Below are positions 9,345 to 18,598 of a stretch of 64,000 nucleotides of DNA, in pieces; the first letter of the stretch is position 1; each line of letters begins with the position of its first letter. Under the pieces are notes generated by a model that was not told the origin of the DNA, did no database searches, and saw only the letters and a list, made by a program, of their open reading frames with translations. The translations under genes were made by a program, and so were the position numbers. This stretch comes from Endozoicomonas gorgoniicola (lineage in GTDB: Bacteria; Pseudomonadota; Gammaproteobacteria; Pseudomonadales; Endozoicomonadaceae), in NCBI RefSeq assembly GCF_025562715.2, contig NZ_JAPFCC010000001.1:1816501-1880500 (forward strand), in the 5' to 3' direction.

Positions 9345-12300
9345 ATGGTGAAGTACACATTCAGCAATGTGAATGGCTTCAGGCTCAACTCATCGCTTGC
9401 TGCTGTTAAGCGAGAGATTGTCTCTAGTGCCAGAGAAACAGTGCCAAAGATCAAACGAGAAGATGGCACTACTTCCCCAGGCTGGTTATTCCTCCTCCGT
9501 TGCCAGACAGGAATCGGCAAGACATACGCTTCGGCAGCATTCATTCTGGATGAACTGATTGATGTCGCCAAAAACGCTTATATCCCCAACATGAATGATG
9601 CCATTGTTTCTGCGGCTGACTTTCTTGAATGGGCGTCCGGCATCACAGGTTTTGGCAAGACTCAGCGTAGCCCTGCTCTTGCAGCCAGCATCACACTGAA
9701 AAAACTAAAAGACAGGAAATTTTGGAATAACGAAAGCTCATCCTACCTGTCATTCATGGATGCCCTGGTTACCAGATGTAGTGAAGTTAATAACCTGATC
9801 GTTGAGTCAGCGGCTGATGAAGGTATCAAGACTCACTCTGAAAAGATGTTATCTCGCCTTGTAGCCATTTCTGAAAGGAAGATAGAAAGAAAGCCGATAG
9901 TTGCTATCACCGACACCGGAGATAACATCAAGGGTTTTCGTGATGAGCTTTTAGACCACATAAAGGATGACCGACGGCTTGATGACTTCCAGCGAAGCTT
10001 CCTCAAGTCTCAGGTAATATTCTTGAAAGCTAACCGTGATCAAGTGGCTGACGTGTTTGAATCCACGGTCAAGCCAGTAATAGAAAACCACTTCTCAGAC
10101 TCGGAAACACTGAAGGCTTGTCTGGATGAGTGCGAAAGACGCTACAAGCTCAAAGGTGATGACCCTGTCACCAAAGCTGACTTTGGCAAGGCTTGTGATG
10201 AGATTAATCGTGAACTCATTGGCGTATACCGGCAATACGTCAAGAAGTGTGAGCAGGACGAAAAGGCAGTCGATAAGGGGCTCGAAACTAAGATCACTAA
10301 AGTATTTCCTGCAACCCGGTTTGTGAATGGTGATGTGACAGTTCTGTTCATGACTACGGCTAAATATCTTAATGCTATTACTCATAGCCGAGGCCGGTTC
10401 AACTTCCAGAACGACTATAAAGAACACCTTCTGTTTATTGACGAGTCTGATAAGCAGGAGAGTGTTATTGCCAAGACAATCATTGAAGGTCGGTCTTACA
10501 AGATCGTTGATGGTTTTCGAGCTGCTCATGAAGCGGCAACTTCATACAAGTTGAGCAATACTCAAAGATATGAAGGTGTCGAAGAAATCATGAAGCCTGC
10601 TTTCGAGAAAATCATCGAGGTAGCTTGTGGCAGTTTCCCTCCTGACCATTCCTGGAACGTGAGCAAGGCTCTTTCTTCTCAAGATCCTGTTCAGGCTTTC
10701 TCTTCTATGGGTAGCCTTCCAGCAATGGTTTTCAACGGTATGCTAAGAAGTACGAAGGAAGAGTACGACGACAGTGATATTGAATGGGTAACAGCTAAAC
10801 CCGCCAGTACACGCCATGCAGTCCACATGATCACTACTGGCAATAAAGACTCTGACAGCTCTGATTCTGACGGCGATGGTTTCCCAAAAGTAATCAATGA
10901 AATGAGCTTTGCCTATGTCCAGTTTCTTGGAAGCCTGAAGCGTGCTGCCTACAAAATTCTTAAAAATGTTACAGAGGTAGACGCAAAGCGTGCATCGCTA
11001 GGCGGAGCTATTAAGTCGCTTATCAAATACTATGGCATAAAGTCTATCAGCAGTGACGTTTACGACTATATCACCAAGACTTCGAGCCTGCGGATCAATC
11101 TGGACAGTACGCCCGTTGTTGATACAGGATTTCATACCTCTGGCTTCAACTACACACGAGTTACACGAGAGGATGCCAGCGAAGATTCTGTAGAGTTCCA
11201 GCAGTATAAACTTCCAATGTCCGCTACCGGCGTTTTGATGGGGATTGTTACGGGTGGTGCTGAAGTAATCGGTATTTCTGCTACAGCTAACGCAAAGACT
11301 TCACTTCACAACTTTGACTATGACGGCATGAAGCGTCAGCTCAGCAAACGGTTTGTTGAAATGACCCCTGAGCAGGCTCATCGTGTCCATGAAGAGTACT
11401 GCCAGAAAAGGAACTATGTTGGTCATGGTGTGAAGATTAATATCAACTTCACAAAATCCTGGGAGAAGACACTTGTCGATGTTTTTGACGGAGATTATGG
11501 AGCCATGCTTTCGGCTGTAGAAGCAACATTTGATGAAGTTCCTGATAGCAGCAGCATAGACGGGAGGGTCGGCCAGCTCAGTCGTGTTCTTCAAGCCATG
11601 AGAGAATTTACTGAGCAGGAAGACACACGCTACATGCTGTGCCTCTGTTCTCGCGGTATTGGTGGAAATGATCAAGAAAAGAAGCTGATTAAAAAGGCAC
11701 TGGCAAAGTTTGCAGATAAAGGTGAAAAACCGAAGCTATTTGTAAAAATGAATGCTGATGCAATGCGAGCGGGGGAGTTCGATGAAGCACTGGGGGTACT
11801 CAGTAGTTCTGCCACCAGGAAAGTGATTATTCTCTCCTCGTTCCAGTCTTTTGGTGCTGGTAAAAATCCTCAGTATATTCCTGGGGTGAAGGCTGACGTA
11901 AATAGCCTGATCAAGGTCGATGACACTCGACCAAAGATTGATGAAAAAAAGGCAGATATCGATTCACTGTATGTAGACCTTCCCACTTTTATGTTTCCAT
12001 GTGGTGATAGTAACAGTCGCCTGATGGATACAAATACACGACTAACCCTGTTCTATAACCTCATGTGCCTGAAGGAAGCTGGAGTTATAGATGGCAAAAA
12101 GGCCAAGCAGTTTGTGCTGAATGCTATGGAGGGCAAGCAAAGGGATAAAACGGTTGCTCAGTTTGTTGGAGCATACATGTCGAAGATTTCCACCCACTCA
12201 ACTTTTGAAAACAGCCGCGACTACTGCTCTGCTGTTATCAAGTACATAGAGCAGGCCGTGGGTCGCATGGCTCGCTCATCGTTCAAACGGAAGTTTATTA

Positions 12301-13658
12301 ATATCTACGCCGACCATGGTTTGATAGACATTATCAGCCGGGATAACCGTAGCCACGATCTACTAAGCCATGAATACATAGCTCTGATGAAAGAGGCCAA
12401 GAAAGTAGCTACTGAAGAATGTATAGATTCAGTACTGATCGTTACCAGTGAGCTTGATGATATGACCAGAGCTGCTTTCGATGCCAACGTTAAGGCTCAT
12501 GATAAGATCATGCGTCAGGTTAAGGCTATCAACAGCTACAGCCGGTACGAAGATCATATTGAGTCTGACATTCCCACCCCTTCGGCTGATGCGCTTTTCG
12601 ATGCAGCTAAGGCCATATCTGAAATGCCAGAGCCGTCTTTTTGGGAAATGGTAGATATTCTTGAATCGGCCAGTGATGAGGTTGGCGGGGTTAGTCAGGT
12701 TGGTAGCTTCGTTGAGGTTATCAGAAATTGTGAAAAAGGCGGCAAGGATATACTCACTACTCAGAAAGCTATAGCTGAAAATTTGGATAGAGTGGCTGAT
12801 GGCATCAGAAGTAAAACCATTGAGAACGTTGAGAGGGAGAGAGAGAAACGCCGGGTGTCGTCCAGGCTGGTAGTGAAACGATGGGACAGGCTTCGTGTGT
12901 ATGTTCTGGAGAATCCCACGTTGATCTCTGATGAGGATATTCCGGATGATCTGTCCTGCATCTACATCAAGGTTCCAAAGCCAGATGGTGATGAAGCTTC
13001 ATACAAGTATCTTGGTACACCGGATGATTCCTCACCTTGGGGGATGGGATACAGAAATATCCGCAAGTATGAATTCTTTGATGGGTTCTCTGGTGGTGGT
13101 GTTAAGCGTGTCTGTGCAGATGAAGCAAACCTGTCCCACATCACAGGCAACCCTGTCATCCGGAAACATTTTGAAGATCGTGGATTTGCTACTGCCTGGG
13201 AGTCTGGTCAGTGCATGATGACACCTGTTGTATTCACCAATATTTACAGGGCAGCAGTGAGTGAGCAGGCATGCGAGGCACTTCTGAAGGATGCAGGTTT
13301 TATCTGTGAGCCATTACCAAAGGGGCTGGAGGAGAAGTTTGACTTCACCATCACAGACCGTAGAACTGGCAACAAAGCACTGGTCGATGTGAAGTTTTGG
13401 CGTATGTCCCGAATGCTGAAAGAGGGTGCAGCTGACAAAATAGAAAAGGTTTCAGGCATCACCGGCATTAACCGTGTGATCTATATGAATATGCTTGATT
13501 TCGACGGTAATCGTGACATCTATCACACCGACAGGTTTAGCAAGGTTACTGGAACCAATGATGATAATGTGATGGTTATTCCCGGCCTCATGTACAACCA
13601 CAAGCCAGAAGTAATCCCCGGCCGCATGCAGCGCATTCGTAACTTTATAAATAATTGA
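9345..13658 (+). CDS. ddmD: DdmD-like SF2 helicase with C-terminal PD-(D/E)XK nuclease
   Basis: A 1437-aa protein. Helicase motifs in order: Walker A QTGIGKT (residues 54-60), Walker B box DESD (about 366-369), motif III SAT (about 645) and motif VI QAVGRMAR (about 970-977). A PD-(D/E)XK nuclease follows near the C-terminus: Asp in KFDFTITD (about 1331) and D-x-K in LVDVKFW (Lys about 1350, 88 residues from the end). An N-terminal helicase fused to a C-terminal nuclease, with an Argonaute-like gene next in the operon, is the architecture of DdmD of the DdmDE plasmid-elimination system. There the Argonaute DdmE recognises plasmid DNA and recruits DdmD to unwind and degrade it. This protein is longer than Vibrio DdmD (roughly 1200 aa). 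ATG 9345 has AAGG 5 bases upstream. It is cargo of Tn-3. SF2 helicase plus nuclease is certain from the motifs; the Ddm assignment is strong inference. Confidence 0.82.
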   Translation: MVKYTFSNVNGFRLNSSLAAVKREIVSSARETVPKIKREDGTTSPGWLFLLRCQTGIGKTYASAAFILDELIDVAKNAYIPNMNDAIVSAADFLEWASGITGFGKTQRSPALAASITLKKLKDRKFWNNESSSYLSFMDALVTRCSEVNNLIVESAADEGIKTHSEKMLSRLVAISERKIERKPIVAITDTGDNIKGFRDELLDHIKDDRRLDDFQRSFLKSQVIFLKANRDQVADVFESTVKPVIENHFSDSETLKACLDECERRYKLKGDDPVTKADFGKACDEINRELIGVYRQYVKKCEQDEKAVDKGLETKITKVFPATRFVNGDVTVLFMTTAKYLNAITHSRGRFNFQNDYKEHLLFIDESDKQESVIAKTIIEGRSYKIVDGFRAAHEAATSYKLSNTQRYEGVEEIMKPAFEKIIEVACGSFPPDHSWNVSKALSSQDPVQAFSSMGSLPAMVFNGMLRSTKEEYDDSDIEWVTAKPASTRHAVHMITTGNKDSDSSDSDGDGFPKVINEMSFAYVQFLGSLKRAAYKILKNVTEVDAKRASLGGAIKSLIKYYGIKSISSDVYDYITKTSSLRINLDSTPVVDTGFHTSGFNYTRVTREDASEDSVEFQQYKLPMSATGVLMGIVTGGAEVIGISATANAKTSLHNFDYDGMKRQLSKRFVEMTPEQAHRVHEEYCQKRNYVGHGVKININFTKSWEKTLVDVFDGDYGAMLSAVEATFDEVPDSSSIDGRVGQLSRVLQAMREFTEQEDTRYMLCLCSRGIGGNDQEKKLIKKALAKFADKGEKPKLFVKMNADAMRAGEFDEALGVLSSSATRKVIILSSFQSFGAGKNPQYIPGVKADVNSLIKVDDTRPKIDEKKADIDSLYVDLPTFMFPCGDSNSRLMDTNTRLTLFYNLMCLKEAGVIDGKKAKQFVLNAMEGKQRDKTVAQFVGAYMSKISTHSTFENSRDYCSAVIKYIEQAVGRMARSSFKRKFINIYADHGLIDIISRDNRSHDLLSHEYIALMKEAKKVATEECIDSVLIVTSELDDMTRAAFDANVKAHDKIMRQVKAINSYSRYEDHIESDIPTPSADALFDAAKAISEMPEPSFWEMVDILESASDEVGGVSQVGSFVEVIRNCEKGGKDILTTQKAIAENLDRVADGIRSKTIENVEREREKRRVSSRLVVKRWDRLRVYVLENPTLISDEDIPDDLSCIYIKVPKPDGDEASYKYLGTPDDSSPWGMGYRNIRKYEFFDGFSGGGVKRVCADEANLSHITGNPVIRKHFEDRGFATAWESGQCMMTPVVFTNIYRAAVSEQACEALLKDAGFICEPLPKGLEEKFDFTITDRRTGNKALVDVKFWRMSRMLKEGAADKIEKVSGITGINRVIYMNMLDFDGNRDIYHTDRFSKVTGTNDDNVMVIPGLMYNHKPEVIPGRMQRIRNFINN

Positions 13659-13665
13659 GAAAACA

Positions 13666-13685
13666 GCCCCACAGGAATGAGGGGC
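13666..13685 (+). promoter_or_regulatory. Short hairpin upstream of the ddmE-like ribosome site
   Basis: GCCCC-(10)-GGGGC lies in the 41-bp gap between the two genes, ending 3 bases before the AAGGAG ribosome site at 13689-13694. It may tune translation or protect a processed mRNA. Weak evidence. Confidence 0.35.
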
Positions 13686-13699
13686 ATCAAGGAGTGAAA

Positions 13700-16039
13700 G
13701 TGGCTAAATACAAAAAGCCAACGGACTTGAAGCCTTTAGCTGAAGGTATTCGTGCTCAGACTAATGAGATTGACCGTTTTAATACTGTTATAAATATCGA
13801 CGCTCTGTATGGCATGTTCGATTTCTACACATACCACCTTGGTGATGAAAATACACCTGACAGTGAATATCGTGAGCGTTCGATTTCCATCAGTAAGGCT
13901 ATGAATGAGTCAGGTGGCCTGCTGGCTTCAAACCATCAAAAAGCCAAAAAAGGTTATCCGGGCTACAAAGCATTTATGGTCAGGAAGGGGTTTGATGTAA
14001 GTGCCTATGGCCTGAACAAGACAGACTCAAGTAACCACAACCGTCTTATGAGTTGGGTTATTGAGCACCTGATTGTGAACGGCATGAATGGCGTAGAGAG
14101 ACTGGTCGGTGACGACGGTTATGCTCATTTGGCAACCCATGAGGAGCGATGCTACCGTATAATCGGTGCGAAAAGATGGAGTGATGTCACCGAGATTCTG
14201 AGTGTCCATTGTCAGCTCGCCCCGGACTGGAAGCTTTCAACAACTGAAAGAAGTGGTGGTTCAAAACTACCGGCAGTCTTCAAAGCAGGCACTCAAACGT
14301 TCACGAACAAGGAGGCTGTAGAAAAGTCTGGAATGAAGAAGAAGCGTAAGGATGTCCTGCTTGCTTCTGAGCCTTTCAGGCTGACACCTGATTTTGTGGT
14401 GCCTGTTTATAACAATAGAGGTGAGCAGGAAATCATTGAAGATACTGGTGAGCTGAGCACTATCTCTGACGGTGAGTTTTGCAAATGCAGCATTAAACGC
14501 GGCAACAATCGCGTGAGTGCATACCATGTTGACCATGACACTCTTGCATCCACAGAGCGCACCAGAGCTGGTGTCATGTTTGATCAGATTGAGAAAATCC
14601 ACAGCGCATACGGCGGAGCAGTCAGTCTTACTTTTAAGTGGCGCGAATTTGATACTGTCTACGACTGGGGTGCCCTTGGTAAGGCAAAAGATGGTGAATA
14701 TGAACAGATCAAAGAGGTTATTTCCTCACGCACTTTAAGAGTCATTAATAAATCTGATACCACCAAGATCGACAAGGTTCGCAAGGGTATCGCGAAAGCT
14801 ATTAAGGGCTCTGAAGACAAGTTTACGGTCGAATATGGTGGCGATGTATGCGACGGTGATCTTGTTCTTCTGATCGTGAATTCAGAAGAAAGCTATAGAG
14901 ACAAGGTTGACCCGTACAAGGAGTTCAAGGCTGTCAATCATAATATACCCTCTCAGGCGGTTGTTATTGAAAATATTGATGCCGTTAAAAATCCTGAGAC
15001 ATCCATTCTCTGTGACATGGCGCAGCTTGTTATCAAGGCTGAGATCCTTGACGGTAAGTTCCTTATGGAGCGTTGCACGATACCAGAGGGAGTCTGGTTC
15101 ATTGAACCAGTACGAATCAAAGACGATGATGTCATTTCAGATGACGAGGAAGGCGATGAAACAGAAGACACTACGGATTGCTTTGAATATTACCGGGGTA
15201 TTGTTACCTGCGATGGTCTGAAGTTCTCCAAACTGAATGACAAAGAGGTCAACCTTTTGAAAGGCATCATGAATGACGATGCAGACCTTGTCTTTGGCCG
15301 CATGAAGAAGGATGGCACTTATACAAAAGATCGCAACCCCGTTGCATTCTACCCTGAAACTGGGAAGTACATGATTTTTGCGGAAACCAGTCGAAGTATT
15401 ATTCCAGATCATATCTATATTAACGGCTACAAAAATGATCTGATTGCAGGTGAAGCACAGAAAGTTGGCCGTGGTTTTTTTGAACGGTATGAGAAAAACT
15501 CGAAAGCCCGCAAAAAACCAAGAGCTGCAATTGCAAAGATGCTTGCTGACAACCCTGACGCCAGCTCATTTGGCAAGCAGACTGTCTTTGATGCTATTAG
15601 CAAATGCCGACAGGACAACCGCGATGAAGTTCCTAACATGATCTATGAAGAACTCGGCATCCAATGGTTGAACATCTCTAAGAAGAAGATCGGCAAAGAC
15701 CTCGTTAAGCATAAGAGTGGTTTCAATTTTTCATATAAAGAAAAGATGTACTATTCAGGTTCTGTTGGTAGTCATAACGGTAAAAACCCACAGGAGAGCT
15801 TCTGCACCCTGTACGAGATATTTACCAACTTCAAAGAGCTGCCGGCAGAAATGCACGAATGGTTTCTGTCATTCTCTGTCCGAAACAAGCAGACAACTGC
15901 AAAGCCGTACTTCTGCAAGCACGTTCGTGAATTCGCTCATATTGACCGATTTAAACCTGCCGGAATTATCGAGTCGGTAACTCCTGTTGATAAGGCTCCA
16001 GAAGTAGACCCACTAGCAGCCCTGGCTGCCATTCACTAA
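13700..16039 (+). CDS. ddmE: DdmE-like prokaryotic Argonaute homologue
   Basis: About 779 aa from GTG 13700 (MAKYKKPTDLKP). That start is chosen because AAGGAG lies 5 bases upstream; the same frame is open back to a TTG at 13655 overlapping the ddmD stop. A MID-like stretch of Argonautes is visible about residues 410-455: a Lys-rich helix, NIPSQAVV, then a CDMAQLVIKAEI helix corresponding to the conserved Q..N-A..I-x-K region. The C-terminal third would be PIWI, but I see no clear DEDX tetrad. DdmE is likewise a catalytically inactive, guide-binding Argonaute that hands targets to DdmD. The pairing with a helicase-nuclease in the same order as the Vibrio ddmDE operon is the main support. The Argonaute assignment from sequence alone is moderate. 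Confidence 0.68.
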   Translation: MAKYKKPTDLKPLAEGIRAQTNEIDRFNTVINIDALYGMFDFYTYHLGDENTPDSEYRERSISISKAMNESGGLLASNHQKAKKGYPGYKAFMVRKGFDVSAYGLNKTDSSNHNRLMSWVIEHLIVNGMNGVERLVGDDGYAHLATHEERCYRIIGAKRWSDVTEILSVHCQLAPDWKLSTTERSGGSKLPAVFKAGTQTFTNKEAVEKSGMKKKRKDVLLASEPFRLTPDFVVPVYNNRGEQEIIEDTGELSTISDGEFCKCSIKRGNNRVSAYHVDHDTLASTERTRAGVMFDQIEKIHSAYGGAVSLTFKWREFDTVYDWGALGKAKDGEYEQIKEVISSRTLRVINKSDTTKIDKVRKGIAKAIKGSEDKFTVEYGGDVCDGDLVLLIVNSEESYRDKVDPYKEFKAVNHNIPSQAVVIENIDAVKNPETSILCDMAQLVIKAEILDGKFLMERCTIPEGVWFIEPVRIKDDDVISDDEEGDETEDTTDCFEYYRGIVTCDGLKFSKLNDKEVNLLKGIMNDDADLVFGRMKKDGTYTKDRNPVAFYPETGKYMIFAETSRSIIPDHIYINGYKNDLIAGEAQKVGRGFFERYEKNSKARKKPRAAIAKMLADNPDASSFGKQTVFDAISKCRQDNRDEVPNMIYEELGIQWLNISKKKIGKDLVKHKSGFNFSYKEKMYYSGSVGSHNGKNPQESFCTLYEIFTNFKELPAEMHEWFLSFSVRNKQTTAKPYFCKHVREFAHIDRFKPAGIIESVTPVDKAPEVDPLAALAAIH

Positions 16040-16050
16040 TCACTCATAGC

Positions 16051-16070
16051 CCGCATTCTTGCGGATATTT
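16051..16070 (+). terminator. Possible weak terminator after ddmE-like gene
   Basis: Hairpin CCGCA-TTCT-TGCGG at 16051-16064, 12 bp after the stop codon, followed by the A/T-rich ATATTTTATT. The stem is short, so termination would be partial. Confidence 0.4.
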
Positions 16071-16073
16071 TAT

Positions 16074-16111
16074 TAAGTATATAATAGGTTAATTAACCTA
16101 TTATATACTTA
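16074..16111. promoter_or_regulatory. Perfect 38-bp palindrome (probable operator/promoter)
   Basis: The left half is TAAGTATATAATAGGTTAA and the right half is its exact reverse complement. It contains TATAAT in both orientations and ends 13 bp before the TTG start of the 240-aa gene, overlapping nothing else. A degenerate version precedes the ddmD-like gene (9301-9329). It most likely binds a dimeric regulator controlling both transcription units. Which protein binds is unknown; the 240-aa product is a candidate. Confidence 0.7.
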
Positions 16112-16124
16112 GTGAGGTTTCATA

Positions 16125-16847
16125 TTGTCTTTCAGAAATGACATTACAGGCTACTACCGAAGCATCAGACAGTTTGTTAAATCTATTGAGCATCTTGAAG
16201 GCGCTGAGGTTTACGAAGTTCACGACTTGCTAGGTCTTGAGTCCAGACAAAGAGACGACGGGGGTTACTGGCGTGAAAAGTACTTGGTTCTGGTCAATGA
16301 AAATACACTGGCAGATATCAGGCCGTCTATAGATGATATTAAGCTGGCCTCAATAGAGCTGAGATCATGCCTGAATAAGAAGACTAGATCATGCCTCCCA
16401 CCGAGAGTAGTCACAGGTCTTTCAGGTGTCAGGCCCAGAGCTTCAAAAGCTATTCAAAGTATCAGGGCGGATAAAGATGTAGTGTTGAAGACACTAGATA
16501 AAGTTCTCAGTCGCCATAGTGAGTGCATAAAAGACCAGAAAAAGTTTGATGAAATGGTCGAGGCCGTCAATATTCACAGCTTTGAGGGACTTAGGGTTAT
16601 AAGGCACACCGGTTATTCATTCAAAATCGACTATTTCGAGGATGACTACAAGACCGGTGATGATAATTTTGGCACCATAGTTGTAGCATCAGGATATAGC
16701 ATACCCAAGGTTATGAAGTGGCGACCAAGACAGGAACGATCCGACAAGAAAAAGTGGCAGCCTCTGTTCGATTTTGATGAGTTGATAAGTTATGTGCCCA
16801 ATCTCCCCATTGGCTCGGGTCATGTGATTTATGAGGAGAGTTCATAA
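16125..16847 (+). CDS. Unrecognised 240-aa protein downstream of ddmDE-like genes
   Basis: I do not recognise the family. The protein starts with TTG (MSFRNDITGYYRSIRQFVKS), supported by GTGAGG 8 bases upstream and by the absence of an early ATG. It is mixed alpha/beta and basic in the middle (an Arg/Lys-rich segment around residues 80-115), with no membrane segment and no obvious helix-turn-helix. A faint resemblance in pattern to replication-terminator (Tus-type) DNA-binding proteins was noticed but is not reliable. The palindrome directly upstream, shared with the ddmD-like gene, and its location in the same transposon cargo suggest a regulator or accessory factor of the module. Confidence 0.7.
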   Translation: MSFRNDITGYYRSIRQFVKSIEHLEGAEVYEVHDLLGLESRQRDDGGYWREKYLVLVNENTLADIRPSIDDIKLASIELRSCLNKKTRSCLPPRVVTGLSGVRPRASKAIQSIRADKDVVLKTLDKVLSRHSECIKDQKKFDEMVEAVNIHSFEGLRVIRHTGYSFKIDYFEDDYKTGDDNFGTIVVASGYSIPKVMKWRPRQERSDKKKWQPLFDFDELISYVPNLPIGSGHVIYEESS

Positions 16848-17835
16848 CAAACTGATTAACAAAACTATTCTTTGCTCACTGAGAGGGCTGCTCGCCGCTT
16901 GATACCAACTCTGATAGAAGGACCATTAAATCAATAAATGTTCCGACAGTTTATGCTGGCTTTAGGGAAGCGGCAAAGTAGAAACTTGCCACTTCAATGA
17001 TTATTGGTCAGCTTGACAGGTCTTTCTTCTCTTTTCACCAGCAAGCTATCTATGCGTTCTGCCAAGGCGAGAATGTTATCAATACCATTTTTAGTGTCTA
17101 AGCCGCAAGATCCTGATCGTCAGGCTCATAGTTTGCCAGAGGGTCAACGCTTTCCAACATACTATAGAGGTTCAACAGACCATCACGATTGCCAAAGACA
17201 TAGTTTCCTGCCAGCTGTATATGAGTCCAGGCCACAGGTGAGAAGCTGGCAATCATATCAACGACTCTTTGGTTGCCGTCTTTCTGGAACTTTTCAATCA
17301 GTGCTGACAGTAGTGCCGAGTTATAGTAAATGATGCTGTTGGCGATCAGCCTGGCACAGTCATTCCATTGGTCGATCTGATAGTCATTGCCACCCCGGAA
17401 CAGATTGCCATTAACTGAAGCGATGGCTTTTCGCAGCTGGTGATAAGCCTCACCCCGGTTTAGTGCCTGCTGCACGAACTGTCTCAGGGTTTTGTTATCA
17501 ACGTAATCAAGAAGGTAGAGGCATTTAATCAGCCGGTCATACTCATGCAGGGCTGACAGGGTTCTGCTGTTTCGCTTGTTGTTGGAAAGCTTTCTGATCA
17601 CCGTACTCTGCTGAGTGGCCTTCCGGCTCAGTGAGCAAACAATATGCTGAATCTGATCCCATTCCTGCTCGATCAGCCTGCGGTTTATAGGCTTTTTCAG
17701 CCTGATTTCCAAATCACCCTTCCCACCAACTACCTCAAACTGATCATTGAAAGCTCGCTTGGGTAGTGGGGTAAACCTGATATTTTGTAGTTGTTTGCTA
17801 AAATACGGCGTATGCCGTATTTGTCATGGTGCGAT

Positions 17836-18129
17836 ATGAAAATGTGCTCCACACCAGTTCACTGCCCGAAATGTGGCGGTAATGATGTTAAAAGCTTTGG
17901 TTACAGTGTTCATAATGTTCCTCGCTACTTTTGCTGTAATGCTGAATGTGAAACCAAGTCCTTTATGCTTGAGTACCGGTATAAAGCTTATGAGCCAGGC
18001 GTTAAAGAAAAAGTCGTCGATATGGCAATTAATGGTGGCGGCATCAGGGATACAAGCAGGGTTTTGGGAATCAATAAAAAAACAGTAATAAACACATTAA
18101 AAAAAAGAGAAAGGCTTAGTTCAAGTTAA
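17836..18129 (+). CDS. insA: IS1 InsA-type DNA-binding protein
   Basis: 97 aa from ATG 17836 (MKMCSTPVHCPKCGG). A C2C2 zinc-binding N-terminus (HCPKCGG and YFCCNAEC) precedes a helix-turn-helix (GGGIRDTSRVLGINKKTVINTL), as in IS1 InsA, which binds the IS ends and represses transposition. It ends shortly after an A8 run at 18099-18106 where the frame must change to reach InsB. Confidence 0.85.
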   Translation: MKMCSTPVHCPKCGGNDVKSFGYSVHNVPRYFCCNAECETKSFMLEYRYKAYEPGVKEKVVDMAINGGGIRDTSRVLGINKKTVINTLKKRERLSSS

Positions 18130-18145
18130 TCCAAATATTCAGAAA

Positions 18146-18598
18146 ATGGATCTTGGAACGGGTGCTGTGATTCACGTAGGCCGTGCCTGCCAAGAGGCTG
18201 AGATAGATGAACAGTGGTCGTATGTGTTTGAAAAAAGTAACCAGCGTTGGCTTTGGCATGCAGTTGATCATGCGACCAATACTGTTTTGGCTTACGTTTT
18301 TGGGAAACGAAAGGATGAGGTTTTCAAAAAACTAAAAGAGCTTCTTGAACCATTTGGTATCAAGAAATTTTATACTGATGATTGGGGAGCCTATGAACGT
18401 AATCTCGACGAAAGCAGACACATCATTGGAAAAGAAAATACTCAGAAAATTGAACGTAAAAACCTGAATTTTAGAACTTGGATTAAGCGTCTGGCCAGAA
18501 AGACAATATGCTTTTCAAAGTTAGAACAAATGCACGATATTGTTATTGGCCTGTTGATCAACAAAATCGAATTTGGCATTGACATCCATGAAATATAA
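18146..18598 (+). CDS. insB: IS1 InsB' transposase catalytic part
   Basis: 150 aa with the IS1 DDE residues: Asp in EIDEQWSYV, Asp in YTDDWGAY and Glu in KIERKNLNF. The frame opens right after the A8 run (18101) and lies +1 to InsA, so a fused InsAB' would need a +1 (or -2) shift or transcriptional slippage there. Classical IS1 uses -1. The fusion product would read NTLKKKEKGLVQVNP across the junction. Probably not translated as a free protein. Confidence 0.85.
   Translation: MDLGTGAVIHVGRACQEAEIDEQWSYVFEKSNQRWLWHAVDHATNTVLAYVFGKRKDEVFKKLKELLEPFGIKKFYTDDWGAYERNLDESRHIIGKENTQKIERKNLNFRTWIKRLARKTICFSKLEQMHDIVIGLLINKIEFGIDIHEI

Noticed and set aside
13655..13699. TTG at 13655 as start of the Argonaute-like gene
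   Set aside because: No ribosome site before it; AAGGAG with ideal spacing supports GTG 13700.
16125..16847. Tus-type replication terminator protein
   Set aside because: Only a vague pattern similarity in the middle of the protein; not enough to name it.
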